From the NCBI RefSeq assembly GCF_014851395.1, contig NW_024040928.1, forward strand, positions 9,797,728-9,861,727: a DNA stretch of 64,000 nt, read 5' to 3'. The notes under the pieces are model-generated. The model made no database searches, was not told the origin of the DNA, and worked only from the letters and a program-made list of their open reading frames with translations. Each line of letters starts with the position of its first letter. Position 1 is the stretch's first letter. Below, in pieces: positions 11,174 through 24,830 of this stretch. Source of the stretch: Micropterus salmoides. Its lineage: Eukaryota; Chordata; Actinopteri; Centrarchiformes; Centrarchidae. A program made the position numbers and the translations under genes.

Positions 11174-14100
11174 GTAAGAAACAAGCATAAAGCTATCTGA
11201 AAGGTCTCTCATAGCTGCTAACGGAAAATTAGAGTTACTGTGCCGAGTGCTCCGTTTAACGCAACGTTAATGTTAGGCTGTGTGGAACTGAATGTGTTAG
11301 TTTAGCTGTTAGACGGATGCTGTCGAGACAGGACCTTTCATTTGAACTCCATCACGCTAGCGTTCAGTGGCTCACTCCAAACCCTGCTTTTCATTCAGAC
11401 AGCACACATCCTCCCACTGCTTCACTCTGTCTCTCTGTCACACACACACACACACACACACACAGCTGGAGACAGACGGCTTTGCTAGCTAGCTAGCCAG
11501 GCTCATTGAAATGGACCTTTTAGCAATGTGATATCAAATTTGCTCTCGCGTTGCTCGGCGCAGTGGCTTCTCCTCCAGGTAAATTCGAGCCGCCGCGGTT
11601 TAAAAACGATGATGAAATGCAGGTGTTATTGATGTGTCCAACGGCTGGGAGGCTAGCCAGCGGAGCTAGCTGTAGCGGGACAGATAAGAAGCCAGCCGGC
11701 CGATGACAGGCACAGTGCACACTGCACAGTGGCCATAAAAGTCAACGGACAAACCGACATAGCCTGGCTTTCTATGTGTTATATTTACACAGATGTGTGT
11801 ACATTGTGGATTTCTGCACAGTAGTATTCACATCTTTCTGACCTACCAAATAATCTTAATGCATTGTTAATTTAATCTGTTGAACTGGTGCATCCAAAGG
11901 CTGCTGCTGCTAGTCGGGTAGGCAGCTAAGTAAATCTGGCAGCTGCAGCTGCCATTCATACATCCCAGAAAGCTAAGTGACATTGATTCACAGGACAACC
12001 AGAAAGCACTAGTTTCTGTTTCAAAGACTGTGATTTTGTGTCCATTTTGTGTTATTTATCTTCAATGTCATATCAATGTTTAAATGAGCAATTAGATAAT
12101 GATAATAAAATAGTATCAGATTTTGGTGACTACTAAATTGATGTATGTTTGGTCTGTTTTCAGTGTATTCAGTCCACTTGCAGCAAAAAGATGTTGTATA
12201 TCAGATTTCAGTGTTGATACCTTGTCACTGATTCTAGGTTAACTCAATGTCAGCAAGTCTGACAACTTATCATCCTTTTTTTTTTTTTATTGAGGGGAAG
12301 ATGGATATCTTTGCTGGTACAAATGACATATAATTGACAGAGTCAGACAGCAGGTTCCTATTTTCAAAACCTGTTTTATCACACACACCCTTAAGGCAGA
12401 GCGTGTTGTTTGTTCAGGAATAACCTGTGGTTAACTCCGTAGGCTTATTTGCAGTGCAAATAACCCATAATGTAGGTATTATTTTTTCGCTTGGCTTGGC
12501 AGGCTTCAAAATTAATTGATGAATACATGTGGACGGTGTCTTGACAAACTTGTTGCATCAGCGGTTCCACCTGTTCACACCAACTTTCTCTGTCCACCTA
12601 CACCAAATGAGCCATATTTGCAGAGGAACCTATTTTCCTCTTGTAAAATGCAGCACTTGTGTATTACAGTATTCTAAATGTTGTTTTGCCACTATATATA
12701 ATTTCAACAGCCTTTTGGTCAGGGACCGCAGAGTGTGTTATTGTCTGTTATTGTAAAATTGCGTGAGGATTCTCTCCTCCCAAAGTGTGTCCTCTGCAGC
12801 CTATGAAAGATCACAAGTATTATGTAAAGAAAGACAAATTCTGCTCTGGCTTATTGACATTGCCTCGTAAAACATTGCACTAGTGATTACAGAGGCAAAC
12901 ATTACCCTCGCTCACACAATAACAATCCCTTACCTGTGGCTTAAACCCGGACTGTGAAGCATTTTGATGAATAGAAGGGGACTAAGAAGCTTAAAGGCTA
13001 ACTGAGGGTGTGCAGGTGTTTTATTATTTTATTTTTTGAACCCAGTGACATTGTAAGCATCTGTATCTTTGGTGCAGTCAGTAGTGCCTTTGATACAATA
13101 CAGTGCTATCCTGCCGTATGTTTATTTGGTAAGAGGATGGCTGCATGATTAGGGATTTAATGGTAATCCCTATTATTTTTTTGCAAATACTGTAGTGATC
13201 ATGATTATCACCCCATTACCACCTGCTATTATTAGTTTTTAATGATTTTATGAACATAACTGACTATACTTTATGTTATTAATACATATTATGTATTACG
13301 TTGTGATAACAAATTTTTTTTTTTGTGCTGACTGTCCCACTTTTGAGAGTTTGCCAGTCTTATTTGGAATGTTAAACATTTAAAAATAATTATTTGGCCA
13401 CTCCCCCTCTGACAGGTGTAACCAAATACACAGTGGGCCTGGTTGATATTTTTCTCTAAACTGAGTGACATCACGCTAGTGTGTCCGGCTTGTAATTTAT
13501 TGCGTGTGCAATGCAGACAGTGGGGGTGTGATCTGATTTACTTTTCAGAATGAGATAAATTTGAATCTTTGCATTTAGCTAGACTGAATAACAACATCTT
13601 TGCATAACAGCAAAGCTAGATTTCGACTCTTGGATGAAAAGACAGCACATAATGGAGAAGGAGGGAAGTACAACAAAGTCCTAGGACACACATGCCATGC
13701 CTTGCATTTGTTACAGTTTCAGAGTTTAGAAATGTGTGACCTGTGTAGCAGTCACAGTATTAGGGTGATTGAGCTATGAACTGTGTTAGACGCACATTGC
13801 CCAGTGTTGTCTTTTGGATGCTTATATTTCTGTGGTGAGCTTGAATGTAGCTGTGGGGTTGGTCCGAACTGCAATGAAGTGAGAAAATCTCTTTTTTTTT
13901 TTTCTGTTTGTATGTTTTCACAATGGTGTACTTGCCAGTATCGTATTGAATTGCTCGAAGTTTAGAGGTTTATTCCAGTGGGACTTAAGTGGGAATTTAT
14001 CCCTCTGCCTGCCAGTTTACTGTACATCTTGATTGCTTGTTTTTCTTTTTCCCTCGTTTCCTCATTTATTTTGCGCTTCTTCTTTTCATAATTAGGATGA

Positions 14101-14619
14101 TCTGGTCTTGATTAGCTCTGCTGTCTCCAGTTCCATCCCTTTGTTTTGGTGGGGCTATCAGGTTTTGATCACAGCACAATTTCTTCTCACACACCAGTCT
14201 TGACAAAGCTGTCAGTCATCCTCATGGATGTTTTAAGGACTCAGAGAGATCTATGAATGAAGAAGTGCCAACAGACAGCCAGATGGATTGATAGGCCAAT
14301 AGACAAGCAGCCTGGCACACCAACTGACGGCCCTGTTGTTGTGGTAGTATGTCGACATGTCTGCCCTTATTGTTGAAGTCTGACAAGCTAAGGCTGTTGC
14401 AAAGTTGTTTGTCGATTTTGTGACTTGCTCTGTGTTTTCCTTGGCAGGGAGTAGTTGGATGTGGTATGTGCTCGTGTCTCTGTGTAATTCGTCTCTGTTC
14501 CTGCCCTTCCTACTGTATAGCAGGGTTTTAGACCTCAGCCAAATAAGTCCAGATTAAGGCCTCTGTGATTTATGAAATTCTCTCCTCTTCTTACTGTATG
14601 TCCTTTTTTGTCTCTGCAG
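11174..14619 (+). other. plcb4: plcb4 intron 1
   Basis: About 3.4 kb between the inferred exon 1 donor and the exon 2 acceptor. It begins with a CpG-rich segment to about 11730 containing a CA repeat, then becomes AT-rich. I see no gene and no clear transposon in it. Confidence 0.5.
11439..11464. repeat. (CA)n microsatellite
   Basis: About 13 uninterrupted CA units just inside plcb4 intron 1. Confidence 0.95.
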
Positions 14620-14662
14620 GCCAAGACATGAGCTTCTCCCGCTGAATGTTGATGCTGAACTG
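14620..14662 (+). other. plcb4: plcb4 non-coding exon 2 (inferred, 43 nt)
   Basis: A strong acceptor (tccttttttgtctctgcag) and strong donor (ctg|gtgagttt) bracket 43 bases. It cannot be coding in frame with the start ATG of the next exon. It carries ATG AGC TTC TCC CGC TGA (14628-14645), immediately followed by a second ATG at 14646 that stays open to the donor. Transcript evidence is lacking, so the exon rests on splice-site quality and its position upstream of the first coding exon. Confidence 0.5.
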
Positions 14663-15399
14663 GTGAGTTTTGGGGTTGTTCACCGCCAGTGGTCAGTCAG
14701 CAATAGACATTTCCTTTTTGTTATTTTTATTCTGTCCCGGTTTTTGTCAAACAGCACTGCTGGCTAATACCATCTGGTAGCTCTTCAATATGAGTTTCCT
14801 GTTTCCAGAGCACCCGTTCACGATTGCATATTAATAACCTGGTCTGCAATAAATCAATTGATTAAAGTGTATGCATAATGGGCGCGAAACATATGACCTT
14901 ATCCTGTCTGTAGACCTGCCTGACAAGTTGTGTAATCTGGATGTCTCAGTGTGTAATCTAATATGCTTCTGGAAAACAGGGGGGGGGGGACCAAAAAAAC
15001 AACAACCAATAAGAAGGTGACGAATGATGAGGATTTTCCTGCCATGTAATATTTAGCACAGATATCTGACTCTTATTTTGCCTTCTTGCTACTCTGCCAT
15101 TGAGGTCTCATTAGAGAATACAGATGCTTTTCCCTCCAAAGTGTTCAACATTGCAAACAAGTTACATTGAAAGCTCGAAACGACTGACATTTTATTGGAT
15201 TTGTGCTGAATGATGAAAGCAAGAAGCCTAATGTTTCACCGTATCTTTCATACAAGACTGATGTGTAGCGTTCACCGATCCACACACCAGACATCACTCA
15301 TTGATAAGCAGCGTGCGTGCTGCTGCTGCTGTTGTGTGCTCTCATGCCAAGCTAGAAACTGTAGTGGGGCTGAGAGGTAATTGTTCTGTATAATACACT

Positions 15400-16732
15400 C
15401 ACCGGCCACTTTACTAGATACACCTGTTCAATTGCTCGTTAACACAAATGACTAATTAGCCAATCACATGGCAGCAACTCAGTGTATTTTAGGCATGGTC
15501 AAGACAACTTGCTGAAGTTCAAACTGAACATCAGAATGAGGAAGAAAGGGGATTTAAGCCTATGTTCAGACCGCAGGCCCATATTTTTTTGCTCATATGT
15601 GACTCAGATCACTTGTTTTTATAACAGTGTGAACAGGCCAAGTCACATGGAATCTGATCTTTTCCAGTTCGGATAAAGATCAGATCTTTTAAAATTGAAT
15701 TTCAATTTTTTGAGTATGGACTCTCAGGTTGGAATTGATGCAACTTTGACGTCACTCTAGAGCAGCTGTTGTCACTGTCCTGCTGTAGACAGAGCTGCGG
15801 TGAACGAAAAAGCTCCACAAAAAGCCATTATTAAACACATGGCTCTTTTCCTCCTCTACCTGAAATCTACCGAACTGCAAGCTCTCTTCAGTTACCTGCA
15901 TGCTACTTGTCCGTGTGGACACAGGGGGGGGGGAGAGGTAGTGAGTTGTGGGGCAAATGCATTACATAGCGCAAGACCAAAATGAAAAGGACAAAGTTGT
16001 GAGCACTTGTCCTAATTTGGGAGAAATGTAAAAATTGGGAGGGGTAGCAGATATGAGCTAACTGGGTCTAACCTCTGTGGCTCTGTTTACTTCGCCACGA
16101 CAGCGTGCTGTGTGTGACGTTGTTATTCCTCTGTGCATGCTGGTCACTTTCAGGCCGTGGACAGTTCAGAATGAAGTCTGATATGGGCCATGTTTAAACA
16201 ATAATGTAAACTGTCAACCAAAAAAATCAGATATGTGAAAAAAATCAGAATTGAGCATTAAGGCCTGCAGTCTGAACGTAGCCTCTGTGACTTTGAACGT
16301 AGCATGGTTGTTGGTGCCAGTATTTCAGAAACTGCTGATCTATTGGGATTTTCACGCACAACCATCTCTAGGGATTACAGGGAGAGTGGTCTGAAAAAGT
16401 GAAAATATCCAATGAGCTGCAGTTGTGTGGACGAAAATGCCTTGTTGATGTCGGAAGAATAGGCAGACTGGTTTGAGATGACAGAAAGGCAACAATATCT
16501 CTAATAACCACTCGTTACAACCAAGGTATACAGAACACCATCTCTGAACACACAACATGTCAAACCTTGAAGCAGATGGGCAACAGCAGCAGAAGACCAC
16601 ACCGGGTGCCACTCCTGCCAGCTAAGAACAAAAAAACTGAGGCTACAATACACACAGGTTCACCAAAATTTGGACAGTAGAAGATTGGACAAACGTTGCT
16701 TGGTCTGATGAGTCTCAATTTCATGGTGACTC
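15400..16732 (+). mobile_element. Truncated Tc1-like transposon, interrupted by a second element
   Basis: The left end (actcaccggccactttacta) and following bases match, from memory, a very common teleost Tc1-like family. The copy is read in two blocks: 15400-15558 (terminal repeat and start of the transposase frame) and 16288-16732 (gactttgaacg onward, helix-turn-helix DNA-binding region, to the TGG TCT GAT GAG stretch with the first catalytic Asp). It stops there, so the rest of the DDE domain and the right terminal repeat are missing. Small deletions and stops break the frame. It is dead on its own. Confidence 0.8.
15559..16287. mobile_element. Non-autonomous inverted-repeat element (hAT-like MITE) inside the Tc1 copy
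   Basis: The left end ctatgttcagaccgcaggcc and the right end ggcctgcagtctgaacgtag are near-perfect inverted repeats (18 of 20). Inside both ends lie matching motifs around cagatct and gattttttt. It splits the Tc1-like copy precisely between atttaag and tgactttga. No transposase is encoded. A clean target duplication is not visible, so hAT membership rests on the resemblance of the ends to teleost hAT-type elements. Confidence 0.65.
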
Positions 16733-18447
16733 CGCGGAAACTGCAGAGCCTCAGTCTCTTCAATTACATTATAAATTTCCAGCTAAACTCATGCTTTTTG
16801 AAAAACCTCTTCTTTCTCTCTCTTGTCTGCCATTCACCAGTCTTGTGCAGAGTTTTGCGTCGCGGTTCCTCACGGGTCTATTTCAAGTAGCCGGCTGTTT
16901 AAAAAATTTTAATTATCTGAATGTCCAGCGAGGTGTGGACAACTCTGGACAACTCTGCACAACACTAGTGAAGCTGGGGCTACATCTCTTCTGCCACTAC
17001 ACGTACGTGGATATGTAAATCTCAAAATGTTCTAGTGGTTCTCAAGTCTAGGACCAATTCAGTACAAGGAGAAACAAGCACCGTAACACTTGCTTGCAGT
17101 TTTTCCATTTTGTCCTAATGTGGCTGCATGTTAGTAAAGATATGAAGAAGGAAACAAAGTTCCCCTGTTTGTTGTCAACACTGAGTTCAGAGTTCTTTCG
17201 TTTACAGAAACAGATGAAATAATTAGTGCTTCCGATGAAGCACCCCCATCAGATCCTTCCAAATGGTGAAAACTCAGATGCTATTTGTAGCAGCAGCAGT
17301 CATGCATCAACAATGTCTGTACTAGCAGCAGTGTCAGCAGTAGCAGAGTCAACACACCTAAATCAATTTCTAGGGTTTCCAAGTGTTTGCATGGATCCAG
17401 CACCATGAAACGCCCTCAGCTGCATTTTCAGACTTTCAAAGGAACTACATGTTTTAAATGTAATCCAGAAGTAGAAATGAAATGGGGCCCGTCTAAAATG
17501 GCCAAACCAAACCATTTTCATGTTCATCTAAATGCGCTGAAGCAGCTTGTTTTGTAATATAAAAAGTGAAGGAGGGGAAATGTTCTGAATCATTGCAACA
17601 TTTCTGATTGAATGTGCAATTCACTTATCAAGAATATAGCTTCAAGGACTGTGTGACTTGTGATAAAAAGTTAAGCCACACTTTTGATTCACACTTAGTT
17701 TAATGTAATTCTTAATTGAAGGAACATACTCTTTTTAGGATCAGGTAACAAGGTCACTCAGGGTGAGCACTTGCATTGACAACCTTTCAAGATTCAACAC
17801 TTTATTATCATGGATGCTCTGTTCTACTGGCCTGTGACACTGCTAAAAGGGTCAGTAATCGTCCTCCGCTCTCTGCGCTGACAAACTCGACTCCACTCCA
17901 TCAGTCTCTGCTTCAAATGCAACACAACTGATCAAAACCTGGCCTCAACCCTCACTGGTCCAGATGTTGTCTATTAATATTCGATGATGTACAGTGTTTG
18001 CTGCTTAAAGAAAAGAGCAAGCTCAATGATGAGAGAGTATGTCTTCGCTACAAGGGCAAGTGTGGCTTGAGGGTGAACATAATGACAGGGGTATTCTCTG
18101 CAGACTGTCAGCCAGCAGCAGAGAGAGATGGAGAGCGAAAAGCAAAGTAGACAGAGGGAGAGCCGCTTATACTCCCACCAACTGATGGGAGCTGCTGTCA
18201 CCAAGTCAATATTTACTCTTTCTTAACAAAAAATTGGCAGCATTAGCTTCGCTGATTCAGTAGCAGGCAGCGGAAGCATCCTGGTTTGTGTGCAAGACTC
18301 TTTCGAAGAGTAAAAACAACACCTCAATAATAATTAATAATTGTAGCTCACGCGTGGCTCTAAAAATACACTGGAACTGAACAGGAGAGCTATTACCCAC
18401 CCCTACAGTCTTCGATTCGTCCATCCTCCCTTCTCCCTTTTTAAATA

Positions 18448-18466
18448 TACACACACACACACACAC
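18448..18466. repeat. (CA)n microsatellite
   Basis: Short CA run, about nine units. Confidence 0.9.
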
Positions 18467-20321
18467 TGCTGTGTGCACGTTTGCTTTACCCATGGCTCAA
18501 TCCACTATGGGGATACATGTGAACGCAATTTGCACTTCCAATTAAACTGTCGACCTTCGTTCCAGAATGCAAAAGTTGATTTTGTACCATCCTCTCCTGG
18601 ATAGCTATTATTACCCAGCCAGCCCAATAATAGAGAGAATAGGGCTTACAAGACACTGACGAGGATTATTGAAGTCAGCAAAATAATTTGTACATTTATC
18701 ACACTGTCAATATTTGGGTGGGGGGTTAAGAAACCTTTCGAAATATTTAACTGTTGTCTATGTACTGATTTTGAGATACAAATGTGTCCAAATCGTTCAC
18801 ATTAAGTTGGGGAGAGCAGTGTAAAAGAATAGGTTTAGACTGTGAAAACATAGCAGAATGCATTAAACTAGGGTTGCCTGAAGCATGCTGCCAAGCTTCT
18901 AACACATGACTCGCTGACCAGATCAGATGACTAGATAAACAGCAGGAATGTTGCTTCTTCCTCTTTCTGCAGAACAGCTCATGTCTGTCTGGGAAAGAGG
19001 AGATAGAAATGTTTTGAGTGTGGATGTGTACAATATCTGCCAGAAGAGCATCTCTAATCAGCCCACTACTAAGTCCAAGCAATTATGTAACATTTAGCAA
19101 GCTGAGCTTATCGCTCATCCTGCTCAGCTAAGTTAAAATGCAGAATGCCGAGCATGGCACAATTGTCTCTATTTTATTATTGACTTGCATAATCTAATGG
19201 CTGCAAGGGAATGCCTGGTTTTATGTGGAACAGCGCAAAGTATTTAATATGGGCCTAATTTATGTTTGTCTTTCAACACATGAAACAAATAAAAAGTGGA
19301 TTTTAAAGAGATTTTTGTCAGGGGTTCTTTGGAGTTTACAACTCATAAAATAAAAAAAGCTTCCTGAACTCCAGGACTGAGGGGAAACAAACAAATTTTA
19401 GGCTGAGTATAAACACACAGTATAACAGAAACAGTCCCTTCAGATGGATTTCCAACCACTGCCAGCTATTTGTCAAAGGCCCCCAATCATATTTCATCAG
19501 ACACTTCTCGCATGTCATTTAAACAAACCTCATGGCTTAGCACGTGAATCCATTAGATTGCTATCATAACAAACTGTGGAAGTAATGTAAAGTTTAGAAA
19601 AGTGTCACAATCAAAACACGAGGAGTGTTGTAAATCTTACTTGGACATTTTTTTTTTCCTAAATGACATATCTACTGTATTTATCACATATTATATATAC
19701 AGTATTTCCATGCTTAATCCTGAAGGCACTTACTTTCCAGCAGCTTCAACCGGCAGTGTCTCCATGTTCCATTAGTCTGTTTAAGAAAACAGAAAACTGA
19801 AATAAATATGAATGAAGGGTGTGAAGTAGCCAGTCACCAAACGCAATAGCTGTTGTGTGTTTCACCACAAAGTTTATCTTTCTTGGCTCAGTTAAAATTG
19901 ACTCTATAATTTTGTTTATGCAACCCCTGCTGTTGATGGAGCTTGGTTATACAAGTTGCCAGAGTTTGAGTCAACTATGAGAAGAAAAACTAGTTTCAGT
20001 GTAATGCAACACACTGAAAGAAATTGTTATTTTCACCTAAGGCCTTGAATTCAGACATGCACTTTATTATGTAAATTTTCAGCTTCAGGTTTCTAATCTA
20101 GCAAGTCACTTTTCTGCAAAGGTCGTGACTGCAATCTTAAGGGTTTGTTTTTTTTTGTTTTTTTTTTATTCTTTTTGCTCCACAAAAAACTTGGGAGGCC
20201 GCAATGATCTTCAACCTTATGTCCCTTCCTCAATGCCACCTACTGAGAGTATTAATATCCAGCAAAACACTTAGAATTTCAGGAATTTCAGTCCTGATTG
20301 ATTTGGCAACACCCGTAGTAG

Positions 20322-20460
20322 GGCTGGACGATATGGGCAAAAATGTTTTAACTATAAAAAGTTTCATATCTTTGGATATCGATAATTATCATGATAAATA
20401 TCAAATCCTTATTTGTTTCAAGTTTAAAGGTTGATTTTTTTTTTTTTTATTTTTTTTTTT
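20322..20460. repeat. Fragment of a dispersed repeat and poly-T tract
   Basis: Starts tagggctggacgatatgg, followed by AT-rich tatcgataattatcatgat, which resembles the end of a teleost inverted-repeat element known to me by its gggctgggcgatatgg start. No matching right end is seen; a poly-T stretch follows at about 20437-20460. Confidence 0.45.
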
Positions 20461-20639
20461 GCTCCTCAGTGAAAGTTGAAGAGACCTGATAGTTAAATCT
20501 TCTTTATGGTCAACCCTTGAGGCCAAACAGTGGATCACTTCACAAATCTGAGGTAGAACATTCAAAACAATTTTGATAAAATCTTTGTCAACAAATATGC
20601 ATGAGAAAATTTAAGTAAAAGCTTTTATCAGTCCTTTCT

Positions 20640-20850
20640 CCCATGGTCCATGGTCTCGACCAAACAGATGAAATTTGGTCCGGCGAATAAAGGTAGTCAT
20701 TTTGCGGATCAAACTGAACCATGGTTCGGTTCGTTTCTTGTGTGAAAGCATTTTTTGGATGCTTCGGACTTTCAGACCATTTACAGGAAGTTCCAGTGGT
20801 TCAAGTGTAAACCAGAACCAAACAAATTAAAACTTTCAGGTCCCTAATAC
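20640..20850. repeat. Probable relic of an inverted-repeat element
   Basis: Contains gaaccatggttcggttcgtt and ttcaagtgtaaaccagaacc, which resemble the interior of fish MITEs with alternating ggtt/aacc motifs. Ends are not definable; the call is weak. Confidence 0.3.
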
Positions 20851-22373
20851 TACTAAAGTGCAGAGAAAAAATTTAGACGAACAAGTGATATATCTATTTA
20901 CAATGCAGCCCAACAAACCGACATTGTTCTAATAAAAATATGGGTCAATAATCATTGCAACCGTGATCTGATACAATCTGAAGCACTTTTCTATATAAAA
21001 GCAGAGCACAGTAAAGGGATTTGTTACCTTGCTGAAGAGTTGGAGACTATTGAATTGGAATGAAGAAAATGACTGTTGTCTTGTTTAGAGATCTAAATTT
21101 GATGAACTCTTCCACTAATTATAGGTGTTTTCTCACTGGAGGAACTTTTTCATAGTTCTGAGAGAGCAGTGTCTGCACTGCAAGAACTGGGAATGATCGT
21201 AGATCTTAGGATGCAGTTTTGAGGGACTTTTTTAGCTCCTACTTCAGAGTAGGTACTCTCCCAAGACGAAGAGGAACTTAACGTAAGTGTACATTGATTG
21301 GTCGAACTCACGAGCCAATGCAGCACTGGCCGTGAACCGTCGTTTTTAAAACCCCGCTAACTTGAACGTTAACTTAGCCATGTTAACTATAGCTCGTCAC
21401 TCGTACAAAATGGAACAAAACATTCAATAGCTATTGCTGGGAAAATGCTGACTATAAATAGTTTAAAAAAACGGGTTTGGGTTTATAAAGTATTAGCATA
21501 TGAGCAAATACAAATGAGACAAACACTTTTCTTTCTCTGTATCGTTTTCCATCTCTCCGCTGTTCTCGAGCAGGGCCACACTCCCTCTCATGTACCAGAT
21601 GTCAAATCATGTGTAAATTACAGCTGCATCTGTAGTGAGCATGCCATGTTTGAGTAAAGTCATAATGAAATATTTGTGACTACTTAAACAGAAAGATTTT
21701 ACACATTACATGTCTGAAATGGGATACATTTGCAGCTGTATGCAGGGGCCTCATCTTTACAGTATTCTATGTCATACCAGCACAAATTATTCTGTAAAAT
21801 AGCTGTCATTACTAGCTGAGGTTGAGTGGTTTTCTATCAATGGTAGTAAAGAACATGTCCCTGTGACAGAGGCCCTGGACTCCATCACTGCTAATGTAAT
21901 CCACTAATTAGCCAGCACATTGCTTGAAAGGGAGATGTGCTCTCTGTGTGTGTGTGTGTGGGGGGGTGAGACCCATTTTTGTCCTTGTTAAAGACAGTCA
22001 TCCGTCATTCTCCAAGGCAAAAGGAGTGTTTTCTCTGTGTTCTCTCTCTGATTCACTAAGTAGAAAAGCTCTCCCTCTCACCTTTTCTCTCTGCTTGGAT
22101 TTTACTCTCTCAGTTTGGCCCTCAGGGAGCTGGCTCCTGACGGCATCACAGAGATGAGAAAAAATTGTAAAGTCAAAGTGTATGTGAAATGTTTTGGTGC
22201 GAGTGCATCTTCGTCTTTATCTGACTGCCTTTCTCTCCTCCTCCATCATTCTCTGCTTCTCTCAGGACGCCTCTGCTTTTGTCTTTACCTCCCTCTCCAA
22301 TTTCACCCACGTTCTCCTGAGAAGACTGGAAGAAAGAGGGTTTTAAGTCATTCATTCCATTCAAACCAGTGCT

Positions 22374-24535
22374 GGGGCCTCATCTATAAAAATATTCTTA
22401 GATATATTTTTGAACTTAATCTTAAGTAGGGCTGAACGATTAATTGCATTTGCGATTTTATCGCGATATGATAAAACAAGATTTTCTATTTGCAAAGGCT
22501 GTGGTCACATGACACGCGAGAGTAAAGCAGTCTGCAGAGAGGAAGCATCAACTTGGCACGCTGTTGTAGCCTCAGGCTTGACAGAACCTGACACTGCACA
22601 AATTTTAGTGTCAAACAGGGAATAAAATTACTACCCACCAAATGTAAATTGTTGGCAGTGGTAGGTGAAATTGTCAGGTCATCTGCAACTTTGGCAGACA
22701 GGGAAGAGCTCAACAGAAAGACAGACACGTGCATTAGGGTTAGTGTACAGGCACGCGCCTGCATAACACATCCACCAGTCAGCTCAGGGGATATCTGTGA
22801 AATGGCCGTTTCAAACCAAACTGATCAGTCCAGAAGAGGTCCAGTCTGTTAAAGCCAGAGCGCTGCTTACCAGCAGCACTGGGCGGCTGCGGGGGGAGGG
22901 GGGATCCGGAGGATTACTAAACTGGTCTATTAGACGCAAGAGGCGTCACTTGGTTTTATTTTTGTTTGCTAACTTTTGTATTGAACCTCAAACTGAGTAT
23001 GTTTTTTGTTTGTTTGCAGGGATACAGAAAAGAAGGGTTTGGTTGAGAGATGGACTCTAGTGGAGATTTGATTTGCTACTGTATAACACACTGTAGGTGA
23101 AGTTTGTGTGTGTTGTCATCTGTAGGTAGGCCTACCTGATATTATATATTTAATGCCATGACTTGAGTTAAATTTTCTTTCTGTAAAATTATTATAATTT
23201 GAGACTACTTCTCCACCATTTAATAATTCATGCAATTCAAGCATCATCTAATTTCATCATAATATAGGAAAGAAAGAATCTTATTTATCTAATCTAAGAA
23301 TCTAATATTATGTTGGTCATACTATACACTGTTTTATTGCTTGTCTGTTTTAAATAATGCAGAAGATAAAGAGCTTAAAAAAATAATCTCATATTAAATA
23401 ATATTAAATCGCAATTAGATTTTTTAGATTAGTCCAGAATTGTTCAGCCCTAATCTTAAAATCATTTTCGACTGTGCGCTTAAGCTTGAGCCATAAAAGA
23501 TACTGAGCATTAAAACTTTTTGCTTATGCTGGTTCTAAGAAGTCCATTTGTAACGTACACACCTGTGATTTATAAAAATCCGTGTATGGTTCGTTCTTTG
23601 GTTATATGGTTTTAAAACCAAAACGGAAAAACAAAGCAGCTGCGTTTTGTTCTATCTATGACCGGTGTTTTATCCGTATTGGATGTCAAACTAACTGCTG
23701 TACATCTGCGTCAGGCTTCATCCAACCAGAGAGAATGATCGCCGACCGTCCGCAGCGCACCAGGTCGCTCCCACGACCTCCTCTCCCTCGCCCTGTAACT
23801 ACACTCCAGCGCCCTGCTCCTGCTTGAGTTTCCAGTGGAACCGGCGCACTGGACAGTCAATGTTCGTTCCCCCTGGCTGGATGAAGTTCGATGCTCCTGT
23901 TTTATACATAGCCTAATCCATGTGCCTACTACAGCTGGAGGCTCTCCGCAGCGCCATGAAACTTTCTAAATTCTTCCATCTCACTAAGAAAATCACAACT
24001 ATCACTGAATTAATTTGATACTGAAGAAATCTTAAAAAACGGAGGATTCTCAGGCAACGTCCCAGTTGCTAGTGAGAAACTGAACGTTTTTTTCTAACTC
24101 AAAACCCACCTATGTTGATGTTCAGGCTCATCTTAATTACATTTAATCAGGCACCGCCATCGTCTAAGTGTATCTGCTGCAGGTTTATCAAGTGTAACAC
24201 ACAAAGCTACACTAATCTGACACATTAAATATCAAAATTAACATTAAATATCAAAATCAATATTTTGAAAAAGCGGCTTTGTTTTTTCTGATTCAGTTCT
24301 GAAACGAAATAATCAAAGAACAAACTATTTATAAATCTCAAATTAACACAAATGAGGGTTTAGGCGAGTAGCCATGGACCAACAGAGAAAAGAAAAGAAT
24401 GAAGGCAGCCAGTACGTATTATTCAGTGGCCTAAACAGTTGGTTGACTGACAAAGCCAAACTACTTATATGTGGTTTTCTGTGTAAGTTATACTTAGTCA
24501 AAATTGATCATAAGTCAGTTTTATAAACGAGCCCC
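22374..24535. mobile_element. Inverted-repeat element carrying a nested hAT-like insertion
   Basis: The left end ggggcctcatctataaaa and the right end ttttataaacgagcccc are inverted repeats with one gap and two mismatches. The outer element is about 1.1 kb once the inner insertion (22427-23452) is removed. No target duplication or transposase is recognised, and the family is not assigned. Short frames inside (for example 23582-23827, +) are not recognisable proteins. Confidence 0.6.
22427..23452. mobile_element. hAT-like DNA transposon, non-autonomous, with 8-bp target duplication
   Basis: The left end tagggctgaacgatt and the right end aattgttcagcccta are inverted repeats. They are flanked by atcttaag (22419-22426) and atcttaaa (23453-23460), an 8-bp target duplication with one mismatch, as hAT transposases make. 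The interior (1,026 bp in all) has no intact transposase. The element sits inside the larger inverted-repeat element at 22374-24535. Confidence 0.8.
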
Positions 24536-24732
24536 TTGGTTGTTTGGTCTGTTTTTTATTTTTATGTATTTGTACTTAAAGTACATAAATCACATATTTC
24601 ATTAGAGCCACTTGCATATAACGTATTTAGAAACGGCAAAAGCAAAACAAATGATTATTAAGTAAAAAGTAAGTATTAAAAAATATTTCTTCACCAGGCA
24701 GGATTCACATGGTAAAAAAATTGTACAGAGAA

Positions 24733-24830
24733 TAAGTAAGTAAAGTTTTATTTATATAGCACCTTTCACAGATAAAAATTGCAAAGTGCTTCACTATAAA
24801 ATGCAATACAATACAACAAAGTGAAATATA
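24733..24830. repeat. Dispersed repeat fragment
   Basis: Contains agttttatttatatagcacc followed by caaagtgcttcac, a combination I recognise as widely dispersed in fish genomes. Family not assigned. Confidence 0.45.

Noticed and set aside
10849..11190. 113-codon + strand frame in the CpG-rich block
   Set aside because: It begins with GTG, has no ATG, no recognisable domain and runs through a good splice donor; it is better read as non-coding leader.
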